A DNA stretch of 64,000 nt from Aquiflexum sp. TKW24L (lineage in GTDB: Bacteria > Bacteroidota > Bacteroidia > Cytophagales > Cyclobacteriaceae): contig NZ_JAMFLG010000001.1 in assembly GCF_023502205.1 (NCBI RefSeq), forward strand, positions 248,001 through 312,000, read 5' to 3'. A program made the position numbers and the translations under genes. Positions 10,659 through 22,900 of this stretch are shown here, in pieces. A model generated the notes under the pieces. It was not told the DNA's origin. It was given only the letters and a program-made list of their open reading frames with translations, and made no database searches. How positions within the stretch are numbered: the stretch's first letter is position 1; each line of letters starts with the position of its first letter.

Positions 10659-11819
10659 TTATTTCTCTTTCAATGCTACCCAGCTTACCGTTGTACCCTG
10701 AAATTCACAGCGGCCTTCATCCAGTTTTCCAAATTCACCCAAAGAGAAATAGCCTATCATGGGCTTGCCCCAGGTGGATGCCAGACCTTCTATTTCTGTG
10801 GAGATCAAAGGGCCGAACGTTCCTAATCTTCCTACACATGAAAAAACCAACAACACATCGGCATCCGGCATCTCCTTTTCTTTACTGATTCTGGTGCTTT
10901 CCAACACTTTGTCAATCACATCAAAATCCGGTGGCAGGGAAAAACGGAATTGATCTCCTTCATTTACACCACCTGCAATCATGACGGATTTGTCGGCAGG
11001 ATTAAAAAACAGCGCAGGCTTCATAATGGCATTTCCTGATGCCCTCTCAAACTGTAATGGATAGCCCAGGTCTGTTGGAATAAATCCACTTCCTTCTGGA
11101 TTATCCCTTACTATATCATTACCTAAGAATCTTTGAATGACATGCATCGCCGGTTCATGGTCAATGGTGAGCGCCCAAGTGCCTTCACATTTCGTGATTT
11201 TTTTGCTTGTCCCTACCGGCTTCCATCCTGAAACAGCCAGGCCGCTCATCGCAACCTTGTCCTGATCCAGAATGAGTGCAAGTAATCCTCCCTTACTTGA
11301 TACATCATTGGTGAAAAGGATTCCTGTAAAGTCAGCCGGATCACCACTACCGCCACCCGCGATCAAAATATCCTGGCCTGCCGCATCCGTCAATCCTTTG
11401 ATGAGCCCATCATAGGAAATTCTGAAATCCAATGGTGAAATGATGAAGCCCGGATTCTTAAAAGCGCTTTTCCCAGTTATACCTGCATTATACCCGGCTT
11501 CATAAGCAGACGATCCTTCGTAATCGTTCAACACTATTTTGAAGTTCTCCGGTTTAATATCCAGAAGCATCACAACAATATCACTGTCTGTAATTCCCTG
11601 ATCCGTAAAGTTTTGTGGTGCAGTGACCCCGAAGATTGTAATGCCCTGATTCTCACAAATAGCGCGAAGAGGTTCCGCATCGTCCATATTGCTTATCATA
11701 ATGATGGCAAGGGTCGGTTTGAAACCCTGGTCATTGGGCTGGCTGGCATCACTTATGATTTCCTCCAATGCTTTTTGTATTTCTGAAGGTGTTTTTCCTT
11801 GGATTGATTTTGCTTTCAT
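10659..11819 (-). CDS. FIST-domain protein (N and C domains)
   Basis: A 386-residue paralogue of the downstream FIST protein, with the same domain order and the same signature stretches (KSIQGKTPSEIQKALEE at the start, FSLPPDFDVIDKVLE and VGRLGTFGPLI near the end). No signal peptide or membrane segment is visible, so it acts in the cytoplasm. Its ATG overlaps the stop of the upstream 7TMR-DISM kinase by 4 bp. The sequence between about residues 70 and 160 differs most from the paralogue, which would fit two different ligands. A pair of FIST proteins lying between kinases supports a role as exchangeable input subunits; this is inferred from context only. Confidence 0.88.
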   Translation of the reverse strand: MKAKSIQGKTPSEIQKALEEIISDASQPNDQGFKPTLAIIMISNMDDAEPLRAICENQGITIFGVTAPQNFTDQGITDSDIVVMLLDIKPENFKIVLNDYEGSSAYEAGYNAGITGKSAFKNPGFIISPLDFRISYDGLIKGLTDAAGQDILIAGGGSGDPADFTGILFTNDVSSKGGLLALILDQDKVAMSGLAVSGWKPVGTSKKITKCEGTWALTIDHEPAMHVIQRFLGNDIVRDNPEGSGFIPTDLGYPLQFERASGNAIMKPALFFNPADKSVMIAGGVNEGDQFRFSLPPDFDVIDKVLESTRISKEKEMPDADVLLVFSCVGRLGTFGPLISTEIEGLASTWGKPMIGYFSLGEFGKLDEGRCEFQGTTVSWVALKEK

Positions 11820-13963
11820 TTGCTCAGGTTTATTATAAATTTTGTGCCCTTATTGACATAACTTTCGATTTCCAATTCACCCCCATGTGCCTTCACAATA
11901 TCATGGGTAATACTCAGCCCAAGTCCCGTTCCTTCTGTTCCTTTTTTGGTGGTGAAAAAGGGCTGCAGGATTTTGTCCTTGATGTCGTCAGGGATGCCGG
12001 GTCCATTATCCTCAAGTGATATCCGAACCCGACCCTTTTCAAGCATTGTAGACACCATTAATTTCGGATTGTACCGAACATTACCAGAATCCCCATCTTG
12101 TGTCTTGTGTCTTGTGTCTTGTGTCTTCAAAACCTTCTCCCTCATCGCATCAAAAGCATTGTTACACAGGTTGATCACCACCCTCGTAAAGTCCTCTTTG
12201 ACTAGGGATACTTCTTTTACTTCAGGGTCCAAATCCAAGATAATTTCCACATCGATGGGGTTTTTTCCAGCCCTCATGCCATGGAAACTTAAGTTGACAT
12301 ACTCTTGGATCAGGGCATTCAAATCAGTAGGTTCTTTTTGGCCCGATCCTCCTCTCGAATGCTGTAGCATCGAGGTCACAATACCATTGGCACGCGATCC
12401 ATGTTCATGGACTTTTTGGAGGTTTGATTTGATATCTTCCAGATTTTCCCGAATCAATGTCTCGTCTCTCTCTTCTCGCTTCTCGAACTCTTCCAAGGTT
12501 TCTCCAATAATCTCAATGGAAACTTCCGAGAAGTTGTTGACAAAATTGAGTGGGTTCTTAATCTCGTGGGCGATGCCGGCGGTGAGTTGACCGAGGGAAG
12601 CAAGTTTTTCTTGCTGCACGAGTTGGGATTGGGTGGCTTTGAGGTCGGTCAAAGAATTGCTAAGCTCAGCCGTGCGATCAGCCACCTGTTTTTCTAAAAG
12701 GGTATTCTGGTGCAATAAAAGCTCCTTCTTTTCCTTTTCGGCATGGATGCGTTCCTGAAAAAGCATCTTTATCCGATAACCCACTCCGATGGTCACAGTT
12801 AATAGCAGCCCTACAATAATATAGTTTTCTCCGAAAGGAAGGGGAATCAGGTTTGGAATGACAAACAGCAACAATGCCAGACCTATAATCTTTGAAAGAG
12901 AATCCTTTAAAAACACATAGATTATTCCTGATCCAAGAAAGGTAATTCCATATATTATCATGAAAACCGTAGTAAAATCAGAATTTTTATAATAAAAAAA
13001 TAAGTAAAACAAAACAATATGCGAAAAAAGAAAGAACCATACAGATGGGTACATAACCTTATCCAATTTGCGGTATTTTATTGGCAGATCGATAAATACC
13101 CTGGCGAATTGAAGCAGAAAAACCATCATAAGCACGGAGGTTCCAAGGCCAACATAGAGACCATTTACGGGATTTTCAGGGTAAAGAAGTGAAGTCAGGG
13201 GATCAGTTGGGATATTTGATAGGGTATCCACGAAGAGAGCTGTAACAAAAATTACAAACCACATCGAAGTTCTGTCCCTTAAATAAAGATAAATGACCAA
13301 TGACAGGATCCAGGTCACTAAAAAAATGCCGAGCCAAAATGAACCATCCCCACCCAGAGGAAGACCTGGAAAGGCAACAAAAGGATCATAGATAGTCAAT
13401 TGGGGAAAAGAAGACGTTATGAGGTAGTTTTTACTGATATGCACCCAAAGAGTCAAGGTGCTTCCAGATGACAGGTTGAGATTCAGCAAGGATTGGGTGT
13501 GCCGGCTCTTAAAATCCCTTTTGGAGGCCGGGACAAAATATCCGGTAATTCCTGAACTTATAAGGCTTCCATCCTGTACCCCGTAGGACTGGATTTCCGA
13601 AAAATTATTGTTCCAACCGAATCCTGAATAAGGAAAATTCTCAACATGCAGCAGCCAGTTGTGGAGATCCACCTGACTTTTAAATTCAATGGGAAACCAA
13701 TACTTTTCAAAGTGCTTGATAACTTTTTCATCCGGACGGACCTTCAATACCTCTCCGTCCTTAATGTCCCCGTTCAGAATATCCTGAATGGATAAGGGAG
13801 TGTCTCCTTCTTTGATTACCCAGCTAGGTTGGGGCAATTCCTGTATGGATTTGTAGGAGTCGATGGTGACGGAAACAGGGGCAGGTAGACGCCCATCCTG
13901 CGCATGAACCGTAAAACAACTCAAGCAGAGAATCAAAAAAAGGAGTGCGGGGAAGGATTTCAT
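11816..13963 (-). CDS. 7TMR-DISM-type histidine kinase
   Basis: I place the start at nt 13963 (715 residues), where a clear signal peptide begins (MKSFPALLFLILCLSCFTVHAQ); an in-frame ATG 15 codons upstream would put a non-signal stretch in front and overlap the giant kinase by 41 bp. This start leaves a 4-bp gap after the giant gene. A periplasmic beta-rich domain of about 190 residues precedes roughly seven membrane helices (residues about 205-390), a coiled coil and the kinase core with His466 (GIAHEIKNPLNF) and the TKKGTEGTGLGLSITHDIVKAHGG lid. The ATPase loop carries a direct repeat of the ACAAGACAC type (nt 12098-12130) coding KTQDTRHKTQDGD. Confidence 0.88.
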   Translation of the reverse strand: MKSFPALLFLILCLSCFTVHAQDGRLPAPVSVTIDSYKSIQELPQPSWVIKEGDTPLSIQDILNGDIKDGEVLKVRPDEKVIKHFEKYWFPIEFKSQVDLHNWLLHVENFPYSGFGWNNNFSEIQSYGVQDGSLISSGITGYFVPASKRDFKSRHTQSLLNLNLSSGSTLTLWVHISKNYLITSSFPQLTIYDPFVAFPGLPLGGDGSFWLGIFLVTWILSLVIYLYLRDRTSMWFVIFVTALFVDTLSNIPTDPLTSLLYPENPVNGLYVGLGTSVLMMVFLLQFARVFIDLPIKYRKLDKVMYPSVWFFLFSHIVLFYLFFYYKNSDFTTVFMIIYGITFLGSGIIYVFLKDSLSKIIGLALLLFVIPNLIPLPFGENYIIVGLLLTVTIGVGYRIKMLFQERIHAEKEKKELLLHQNTLLEKQVADRTAELSNSLTDLKATQSQLVQQEKLASLGQLTAGIAHEIKNPLNFVNNFSEVSIEIIGETLEEFEKREERDETLIRENLEDIKSNLQKVHEHGSRANGIVTSMLQHSRGGSGQKEPTDLNALIQEYVNLSFHGMRAGKNPIDVEIILDLDPEVKEVSLVKEDFTRVVINLCNNAFDAMREKVLKTQDTRHKTQDGDSGNVRYNPKLMVSTMLEKGRVRISLEDNGPGIPDDIKDKILQPFFTTKKGTEGTGLGLSITHDIVKAHGGELEIESYVNKGTKFIINLSK

Positions 13964-13967
13964 CAGC

Positions 13968-16900
13968 TCATGAATTAGTGGGGATAGAAATGGTGAAAAT
14001 TGTGCCATTGGGGTTTGATTCTATGGAGAGACTGCCCCCATGTGCCTTCACAATATCATGGGTAATACTGAGCCCAAGCCCGGTACCCTCGGTCCCTTTT
14101 TTGGTAGTGAAGAAAGGCTGCAGGATTTTGTCTTTAATGTCGTCAGGGATGCCGGGTCCATTGTCCGCTACTTCGATGAGGATGATATCTTTTTCAGCTT
14201 TGGTGCATACTGTGAGTTTGGGGTGATATAATTCAGAATTATGATCCCGATAGCTATCGGGAATGAATTCAGAATTGGTTTTGCTCCTCATCGCATCAAA
14301 AGCATTGTTACACAGGTTGATGATTACTCTGGAAAAGTCTTCTTTGATCAGAGAAACTTCCTTTAAATCAGGGTCTAAATCCAAAACTATCTCTACATTG
14401 ATCGGATTCTTTCCTGCCCGCATTCCGTGAAAACTCAGGTTGACATACTCTTGGATCAGGGCGTTGAGGTCTGTAGCTTCTTTTTTGCCCGTTCCCCCTC
14501 TGGAATGCTGCAGCATGGAAGTCACAATACCGTTGGCCCTTGAACCGTGCTGGTGGACTTTTTGGAGGTTCAACTTGATATCTTCCAGATTTTCCCGAAT
14601 CAATGTCTCGTCTCTCGCTTCTCGTTTCTCGAACTCTTCCAAAGCTTCTTCTACCAACTCAATAGACACCTCCGAGAAGTTATTGACAAAATTCAGGGGG
14701 TTCTTGATCTCATGGGCGATGCCGGCAGTGAGTTGACCGAGGGAAGCAAGTTTTTCTTGCTGTACGAGTTGGGATTGGGTGGCTTTGAGTTCGCTCATCG
14801 CCGATTCTACTTCGGCTTTGGCCTTTTCCAGTTTCACAAAATCCTCATATCTCGCGTAGGCTATGGCAAATGATTTGGCTAAAGCTTTTACCAGATCAAT
14901 CTGCTCATCGGACAGACTTATGGTTGAGCCTACATACAGTAACCCTTGGGCAAAAGGCACAAAGTGCAGGTGGAGTGACTCCGGTGCAGCTTCAGCACCT
15001 TGATAAGTTTTGAGGTCTTTGACATATCCTTGTTCCTGCATGGATTTACCCCAATTGATGAAATCGGTTTGATTCCAATGTTGGACATAGACTTCACCTT
15101 TTTTCCAGGCCTCTACCGATTTGGAGGTCATTTCATTGGCAGAAAATGGAAGTGTCATCACAGCCAATGACTTTCCTTCAGGCGTGGACAGGTAAATTTC
15201 CACGTTACTTCTATTCTCATGCACAATAAATACCCCGCATCGGATAAAGGGAATGCCTAAGGTGGTCAGTTCATTGAATACCAGTGGGGTAATTCTGCCG
15301 AGGTCATCAGCATTGCGCATGGATGAAATATCTGCTCGGACCCGATCCAATGAAGCCTGTCGCATGGCGGCCCGGGCACTGGATTGGGCCATCTGCAAAT
15401 CCCTGAAACGGGTGTAAGCAAATGAAAATACGGCCGTGGCCCTTTTTAATAGTTCCCAACTTTCTGTTGAAATCTCTCCGGGAGCAGCGGCACCGATGTA
15501 GCCATTGGAAAATTTATACAAATGATAGGTGCGATCAGGAATAGTCTCTCCATAAAAATTACTGGTTCCAAACAGGTCGGATTTTTCTTCACAATATCGG
15601 ATCCATTCTATCCTTTGCTCACCCTGCATCAGGATGGAAGTTTGTTCCGCTTTGGAGCGGACAAATTCATCCATCTTTCGGCCCACCCAAGTGTCCTGAA
15701 GGTCAAGGGTCATTTGGTCGGTAATCGCTTTATCAGGGTTATCGGGATTTTTTATAGTAAACCAACATTGGGTCAATCTGCTGCTTTCATCCTGAATGTA
15801 GATGGAACTGGTTTCCAATTCTTCTACTCCCAATGCGCCCATTTCCTCTCGGAGCAGTTGGGCTACATCGATCAGTTCATCTGGACTTTGCATAGCCAAA
15901 GAGCGAGAACGCACTTTTTCCAATGCATTTGCTATTTGCGCTTCCCTTGCTTGGGCTTCTGCTTTTTTCAGATCCAGAAAACGCGTGTAGGTCTGGTCAA
16001 AAACATTGGTGAATCGTTTGAAAATGGCATGTGATTCGGGCACCTTTTCATAGGTGATAAACAGAATAAATCCTTGGGTGAATTTGCAGAGGTGGTTGAT
16101 CTGATAGGTGGGCAGCGAAAGCCCGAGCCTGTCAATTTCGTCAAAAGTGGGCTTCAGGTCCGGGAAGGATTTCATGTGGGCATAGTGCTCCTCCAACGCT
16201 TTATCGCCAAGTTCCTGAACCAACATTGTATGATCACTCAGGACGAATTCACCCATTTCATCGAATGAATTTTCTCCCCAAAGGCGAAGCTGAAATGGCG
16301 TTTGAATGGTTCCTTCGCTACTCATGCAGCAGGTTGCCGTTTTCTTATCCTCTGCGAGAATATTGTACCCACAACTCCAAGCATGGATTCCGAGTGCTCT
16401 CACTTCTGTAAAAAGGAGATTTGCTACTTCAGGGAGTTCCTCACTGCTTTGCATTCCCATGGTGCGGGATCTGACTTTTTCTAGAGAAGTTTCGATTTTT
16501 GCTTCTCTTGCCTGTGCTTCTGCTCTTTGGAGATCTAGAAAGCGGGTGTAGGTTTGTTCAAAAACTTTACCGAGTCGCTTAAAAATATCATGGGCTTCCG
16601 GCACCGGTTCATAAGTAATAAACATCACGCTAACTTTGGCGCCAAACACAAAATGTTCATACTGCTGAGAAGGGAGGAGCCCATCCTTTACCATTATATC
16701 ATACTCTTTCTCATCAATCCCGCTAATTGCCAGGTACAATTGTTTGATTTTTTCTCCCTCCACATACAGGACATCAAATTCTACCCCGCTTTTCCTGGCA
16801 TTACTGAGTTCCTTTAATGCCTCAGCCTTTTCTGTGTGGACGGTATTAGGCCCATAAATTTCTCCATTAAGACTTAAATAGTCCACGTAGGAGTTATTGT

Positions 16901-19900
16901 CCTCGCTCCAAACATTAAAGCCTGTGGTCCATGTTTTAATACCCAAGGCACTAACCTGATTGAATAACAGACCTGCAACATCTGTCAATTCATCGCTAGT
17001 CTGCATGGCCATGGTTCGTGATCGGACTTTCTCCAATGCATTTTCAATCTGCGCTTCCCTTGCCTGTGCTTCGGCTTTTTGGAGATCAAGGAAGCGGATA
17101 TAGGTTTGTTCGAAAACTTGGGCGAATCGAATAAAAATATCATGTGCTTCCGGGCAAGGCTCATATGTAATGAACAGGAGGTTGCCGTGAGAGAAATTTG
17201 CGAGGTGGTTTATTTGAAAAGTAGGGTGGTGCTCACCAGCCTGAGCTCTTTTTTCAAAGGCTTTTTTGATTTCCGGAAGCGACAGAAAATACCGGTAGTG
17301 TGCTTCCAGGGTTTCTCCCTCCAATACATCTACAAAAAGCTTGTCGCCCCTATCCCTTGATTCCTGAAAATGAATAAATGTGGCCTCTTCGGTTAGCGGA
17401 ATTTTAAACCCATCCAAAATAGCGCCATCGGGACTACCCATGTAGGAAGTGAAAACGGTATCACCCTGCTCCCATATATTAAACCCACAACTCCATGGTG
17501 GCACACCTAAGTTTTGTATCTGCTGAAACAATAGCGCAGACGTTTCTCCCAATTCACTGCTGTGTTGCATTGCCATGGTTCTTGCGCGCACTCTCTCCAT
17601 GGCTAGTTGAATTTGCGATTCCCTCGCTTGAGCTTCGGCTTTTTCGAGATCGAGGAATCGCTGGTACACGTTGCCGAATTCATGGGCAATACGTCTGGTA
17701 ATCTCCTTTTCCTCTTCCGATGGCGGTCCGCTTGCAGCATAGCCTAAGTAACCATATTTACAATATCCATCAATGATGTATTCACCATTCGGGTAGTCTA
17801 CTGGTAGAGGTCGTTCATCTTCCGGTAGTTTTTCCAGTATTTCTTTGAAAATTTCTGCTATCTCGGGGAGGTTTTCGTAAGGAATATAGAGTACATCCAC
17901 ATCGTTGGGATGGCCGGATTTCCAGTTTTCTACCTTTTGTTTCCATACAGGTGAAGCATCGAGGTCTATTTCCTGTGAGGCAATCAAAGTTGATCCCTTT
18001 TTACCAGTCATCCGGAAAGTACTTCGGTTATTTTCAATATCGAAAAGAGACAGAATGCAGTTTACGGGGCGTAGGTCGAGGACCTCAAATTGTTCAAATA
18101 AAACGGTAAGGAAATCACTGAGTTCATCGCTGTGCTGCATGGACATTGCCTTCGCCCTTATCCGTTCGAGCGACAATTGGATTTGTGACTCCCTTGTTTG
18201 CGCTTCGGCTTTTTGGAGATCGAGGAAGCGGGTATAGGTTTGGTCAAATACCTGAGCAAAGCGTTTGAATGTCTCTTCTTCACCACAGAATTCTCTTGTA
18301 ATAAGTACCAGATATCCCTTTGAAAAATAAGCAGCATGAAGTTTTTGCCAATCGGGGCGTGAAAGACCTGCAGCATCCATTTCTTCAAATATTGTGCGTG
18401 AAACAGGAATTTCCATCAGCCAGTCATAATGTTGCTGAAGTGATTCACCATCTAATTGCACAGCCCTAAATGCTTCACTCTTCAGCCATCCCTCATACAA
18501 AGTGGCATGCGCGTAATCGCCAACATTGGGCAGGAAAAAACCACGGGTAAAGTCTCCGTCCATACTTAGCCACCATTCATCTTCATCCCGGTCTTTTTCG
18601 CACAGCACAAATCCGCAGGTCCACAGGTTGGTCACCAGTTGATTCATCTGTGCAAACAATTCTGCAGCCACAGCTCCCAATTCGGCACTGCTTTGCATAG
18701 CCATGGTTCTGCTTCTGACTCTTTCGAGGGCGGTTTCTATCTGTGCTTCTTTTGCCTGCGCTTCTGCCTTTTGAAGGTCTAGGAAGCGGGTATAGGATTG
18801 CTCAAAAACATTGGCGAAACGCTTGAAAATATCATATGATTCAGGAGCAGGTTCATAGGTGATAAATAGGACATACCCATATTTGAAAAATGCAACATGG
18901 TCAATCTGTGAGGTTGGAAATGGGATTCCGGCAGCCTTCATCTGAAGCAACTGTTCTCCTACCCCGGGCAAGCTACACAGGTATTCATAATGCGCAGGGC
19001 ACTCATCTTCCCCAATTTCATTAACCAATAGAATTTCTCCTCTTTGTCCAGCTTCAAAATACCGCAGAAATACACCTTCCCGTGGAGTTCTGTATTTGGG
19101 AAAAGTACCCTGACCATTGCTTCCCCATTCCACAGACCCTCGGGGGTCATCATCGTAAATGTTAAATGCACAAAACCAGCTTTCCATACCCAAAGTCTGC
19201 ACCTGCTTGACCAACTCCATCGAAAGATCCGCTAATTCCTCACTTCGGTGCATGGCGAGGCTTCGTGCTCGCACCCTTTCCAATGCCAATTGAATTTGTG
19301 CTTCACGGTGTTGCCGCTCTGCGGATTTCAAATCTTCAAAACGCTTATAGGCCAAATCGAAGACTCCGGCAAAACGGATCAAGGTATCTACCGCATTTTT
19401 AGGTGGGTCTGTCACTACGCCCGGCAGGCTGTAACCGATTTCCCCGTGTGTGGTTCGTGCCATTACAAAAGTGAGGCCGCCAATATGCCGAATATCATCC
19501 AGCGTAGGCGCTTGCGGATCCACCTGTTCAAAATCACCAAGGGTAATCATTTTGTGAACATAATCCACAGCCGTTTCTACTTCCATCGCAAGCACAACAG
19601 TAGGCTCCTTCGTCTTTTCCCAATCTGCAACTAACGGTATATCTCCGTGGATGTGGCGGGGCAAAGTCATTACCATACCAATCTTCGTACCATCACCGGA
19701 AGTCATTGCTTTATCATATCTCTCAGGCAGCCAGCGCATGTGCCAGAAGTAATGGGCTTCATGACCAAGTTTTACAAATTCAGTACGCATGGTCACTACG
19801 ATATCGAGCAAATCCGATGACTCCTGCATGGCAGTCACCTGGGACCGGATCCGCTCGAGGGAGAGTTCTATTTGTGCTTCCCTTGCCTGCGCTTCAGCTT

Positions 19901-22900
19901 TTTGCAGGTCAAGAAAACGGGCATAGGTTTGTTCGAAAACTTTACCGAACCTTATGAGAATAGCATTCTCTGACTCAGAAAATTTTTCTCCAAAGTGGTT
20001 GATAATAAAAATACTTGTATGCTTAGAAACAGCACAAGATCGGGTATATCCTCCCGGGGCTAAAAGAGTTTCTTTTTTCTCTTTTGCACCCAGCTTTGAC
20101 CAAGGCTGGTGCTGAAATAAAAAGGTGAAAAATTCTATTTTTTCTTCTCGGGTGTATTCCTCGGTGAAAAATCCCGCACCGCTTTTTATCCTTTCTAAGA
20201 GATGGGTATAAAACGGCTTCTCAAATCGAGGTATGTGAACTTCATCCGAAGTTTCTGCCGTGCCACCTGAGCCCCAGCAATGGATTTCATTATCAATTTC
20301 ACTGTTGATAACTATAAAAGATCCGCCAGAAATTGATAAATATAGATTAAGCAACTCTTGGTGAACTGTATGGATCACACTTTGTAATTCAGCAGTTTTA
20401 TGCATTGCCAAACTTTTGGAACGTACCCGTTCCAATCCCGCTTCAATCTGTGCTTCCCTTGCCTGTGCTTCGGCTTTTTGGAGGTCGAGGAAGCGGGTGT
20501 AAGTTTGATCGAAAACTTTAGCGAATCTTTTTAAAATGTCTACATGGCTTTCGGATAAAGGATTTCCCTGAAAATCATTCACCGCGATCAGTGATCTTTC
20601 TGCCGGCACTATAGTGACTTCGTAAAAATCACTGTTGCATATCATGGTTTTAACCTCAGTCGGTAATTCGATCAACTCGGGTAGCTTTAATACAACATCG
20701 TAAAAGCTGTCCTTCTCTTTTTTCGAGTAGCTGCCAACAAAAGACTCCAACTTCTTATTATGTGCATTGAGGTAATCATGTACGATAGGATGATCAAAAT
20801 AGGGTAATACATACTGATTAACCACTATGCCGGTACCCACGTCGCCACACACAAATACCATCATATCTTTAGAACCTTCTATAAAAGTCTGAATTCCTAC
20901 CGCAGTAGATGGCACCTGTAGTTCCGATGTTTTTTCAAATAACACCTTTACTACCTCATTCAATTCACTACTTTTATGCATTGCCAGCGACCGGCTCCTT
21001 ACTTTTTCCAGTGCAGCTTCAATCTGCGCTTCTCTCGCCTGAGCTTCCGCTCTTTGCAAGTCAAGGAATCGGGTGTAGGTCTGGTCAAATACTTTACCGA
21101 AACGCTTGAAAATATCCCAATATTCCGGATAGGATTCATGGGTAATTAACATCAGGTAGCCATGTGTGAAATAAACACTGTGCGTTATCTGATATTTTGG
21201 TATCGGAAATCCGGAAGCTTCAATATCACCAAAGGCTTTTTTCCATTCAGGAATATTAAACATATACCGGTAGGTGTCTTCCAGTTCTTTGCCTTTGGAT
21301 TCCATCACGAAAAAACGATCAGGATTGCGCCTGGCCTTATATATATTGATGAAATAGGGATCTTCAGTATGGGGTAACCTTAACCCGGTAGACTGGACTT
21401 CTCCACCTGCGGAACTCATCCACGCAGTTGATGAGATGTCGTCAGCATTCCAGATTTGAAAACCACTTGACCAGACATTGATACCCAGGTCATCGAATTG
21501 TTTAAACAGCAGTGAAGCAGTTTCTCCCAGTTGCTCACTTCGCTGCATGCCCATGGTTTTGCTTCTTACTCTTTCAAGCGCAGCTTCTATCTGCGCTTCC
21601 CTTGCCTGGGCTTCGGCTTGTTTCAAATCGCTGAAACGCGTGTAGGTCAAATCAAATACTCCGGCGAACTTTTCCAGAAGCTGTAGATGTTCGTCCGGCA
21701 AAGGTTCTGGAGTCGTCAATACCAGCATTCCTTTTGAAAAGAACCCTACCGTCTGAACGCGACGGTTATGTATAAATGCAGGATCAAAAGGTATCCCGAT
21801 TTCTTTCTTCAAGTATTTCAACCAATTCGATAAATCCTCACCTGTTTGGTCTATAACCATCAGTTTTTGATTGTTTTTCCAACCATGATACATCTTAGAA
21901 AGGGTGGTAGGCTCATCGATTCTGCCGGTAAACCGGGTATTGATCTGATTGCCGCCCTGCTCGGTGATCCAGAAATCAATTGTTTTGCTCTCTTCTTTGA
22001 CCACCCCAATATTGATTCGCTCATGGACTAATCCCAGAATCTGAAGTTGCTGGAAAAGAACAAATGCTGATTCGGCTAACTCATCACTATGTTGCATGGC
22101 CATAGTTCTTGCTCGCACTCTCTCCAAGGCTAGTTGAATCTGTGATTCCTTTGACTGTGCCTCGGCTTTTTGGAGGTCAAGGAATCGCTGGTACACGTTG
22201 CCGAACTCATTGGCAATTCGTCTGGTAATCTCCTTTTCCTCTTCCGATGGCGGTCTGCTGGCGCTATAGCCTAAATAACCATATTTGCAATATCCATCAA
22301 TGGCATATTGACCATTAGGGTAGTCCTCGGGTAGAGGGAGATCATCTTCGGGTAGTTTACTCAATATTTCTTTGAAAATTTCGGCTATCTCCAGAAGGTT
22401 TTCGAATGGAGTGTAGAGTACATCCACATCTTTAAAGTTTCCTGATTTCCAATCTTCTAGCTTTTGTTTCCATAAAGGTGAAGCGTCCAGATCTATTTCC
22501 TGGGTGGCAATCAATGTTGCTCCCTTTAAACCGGTCAGACGGAAAGTGATTCGATTATTATCCAGATCAAAAAGAGAGAGATGACAATTGACAGGGCCTA
22601 AGTTTAGGATATCAAATTGCTCGAAAACAACCGTAAGAAAATCACTGAGCTCATCACTGTGCAGCATGGCCATGGCCTTGGCTCTGATTCGCTCGAGTGA
22701 CAATTGGATTTGGGACTCCCTAGCTTGTGCTTCGGCTTTTTGGAGGTCAGAAAATCTTCGGTAGGCAATTCCGAACACATTGGCGAATCTTCCCAACAGC
22801 GACCTTGATTCATCATCAGGTGTAGTATAGGTTACCATTACCAAAGAACCGCCGGAAAAATCTGCAAATGAAAAATAAAAACCATTTTCTTGTTCTCTAT

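Noticed and set aside
13964-14008. Upstream ATG of the 7TMR-DISM kinase with a 41-bp overlap
   Set aside because: The extra 15 residues spoil the signal peptide; the ATG at 13963 gives a normal leader and a 4-bp gap.
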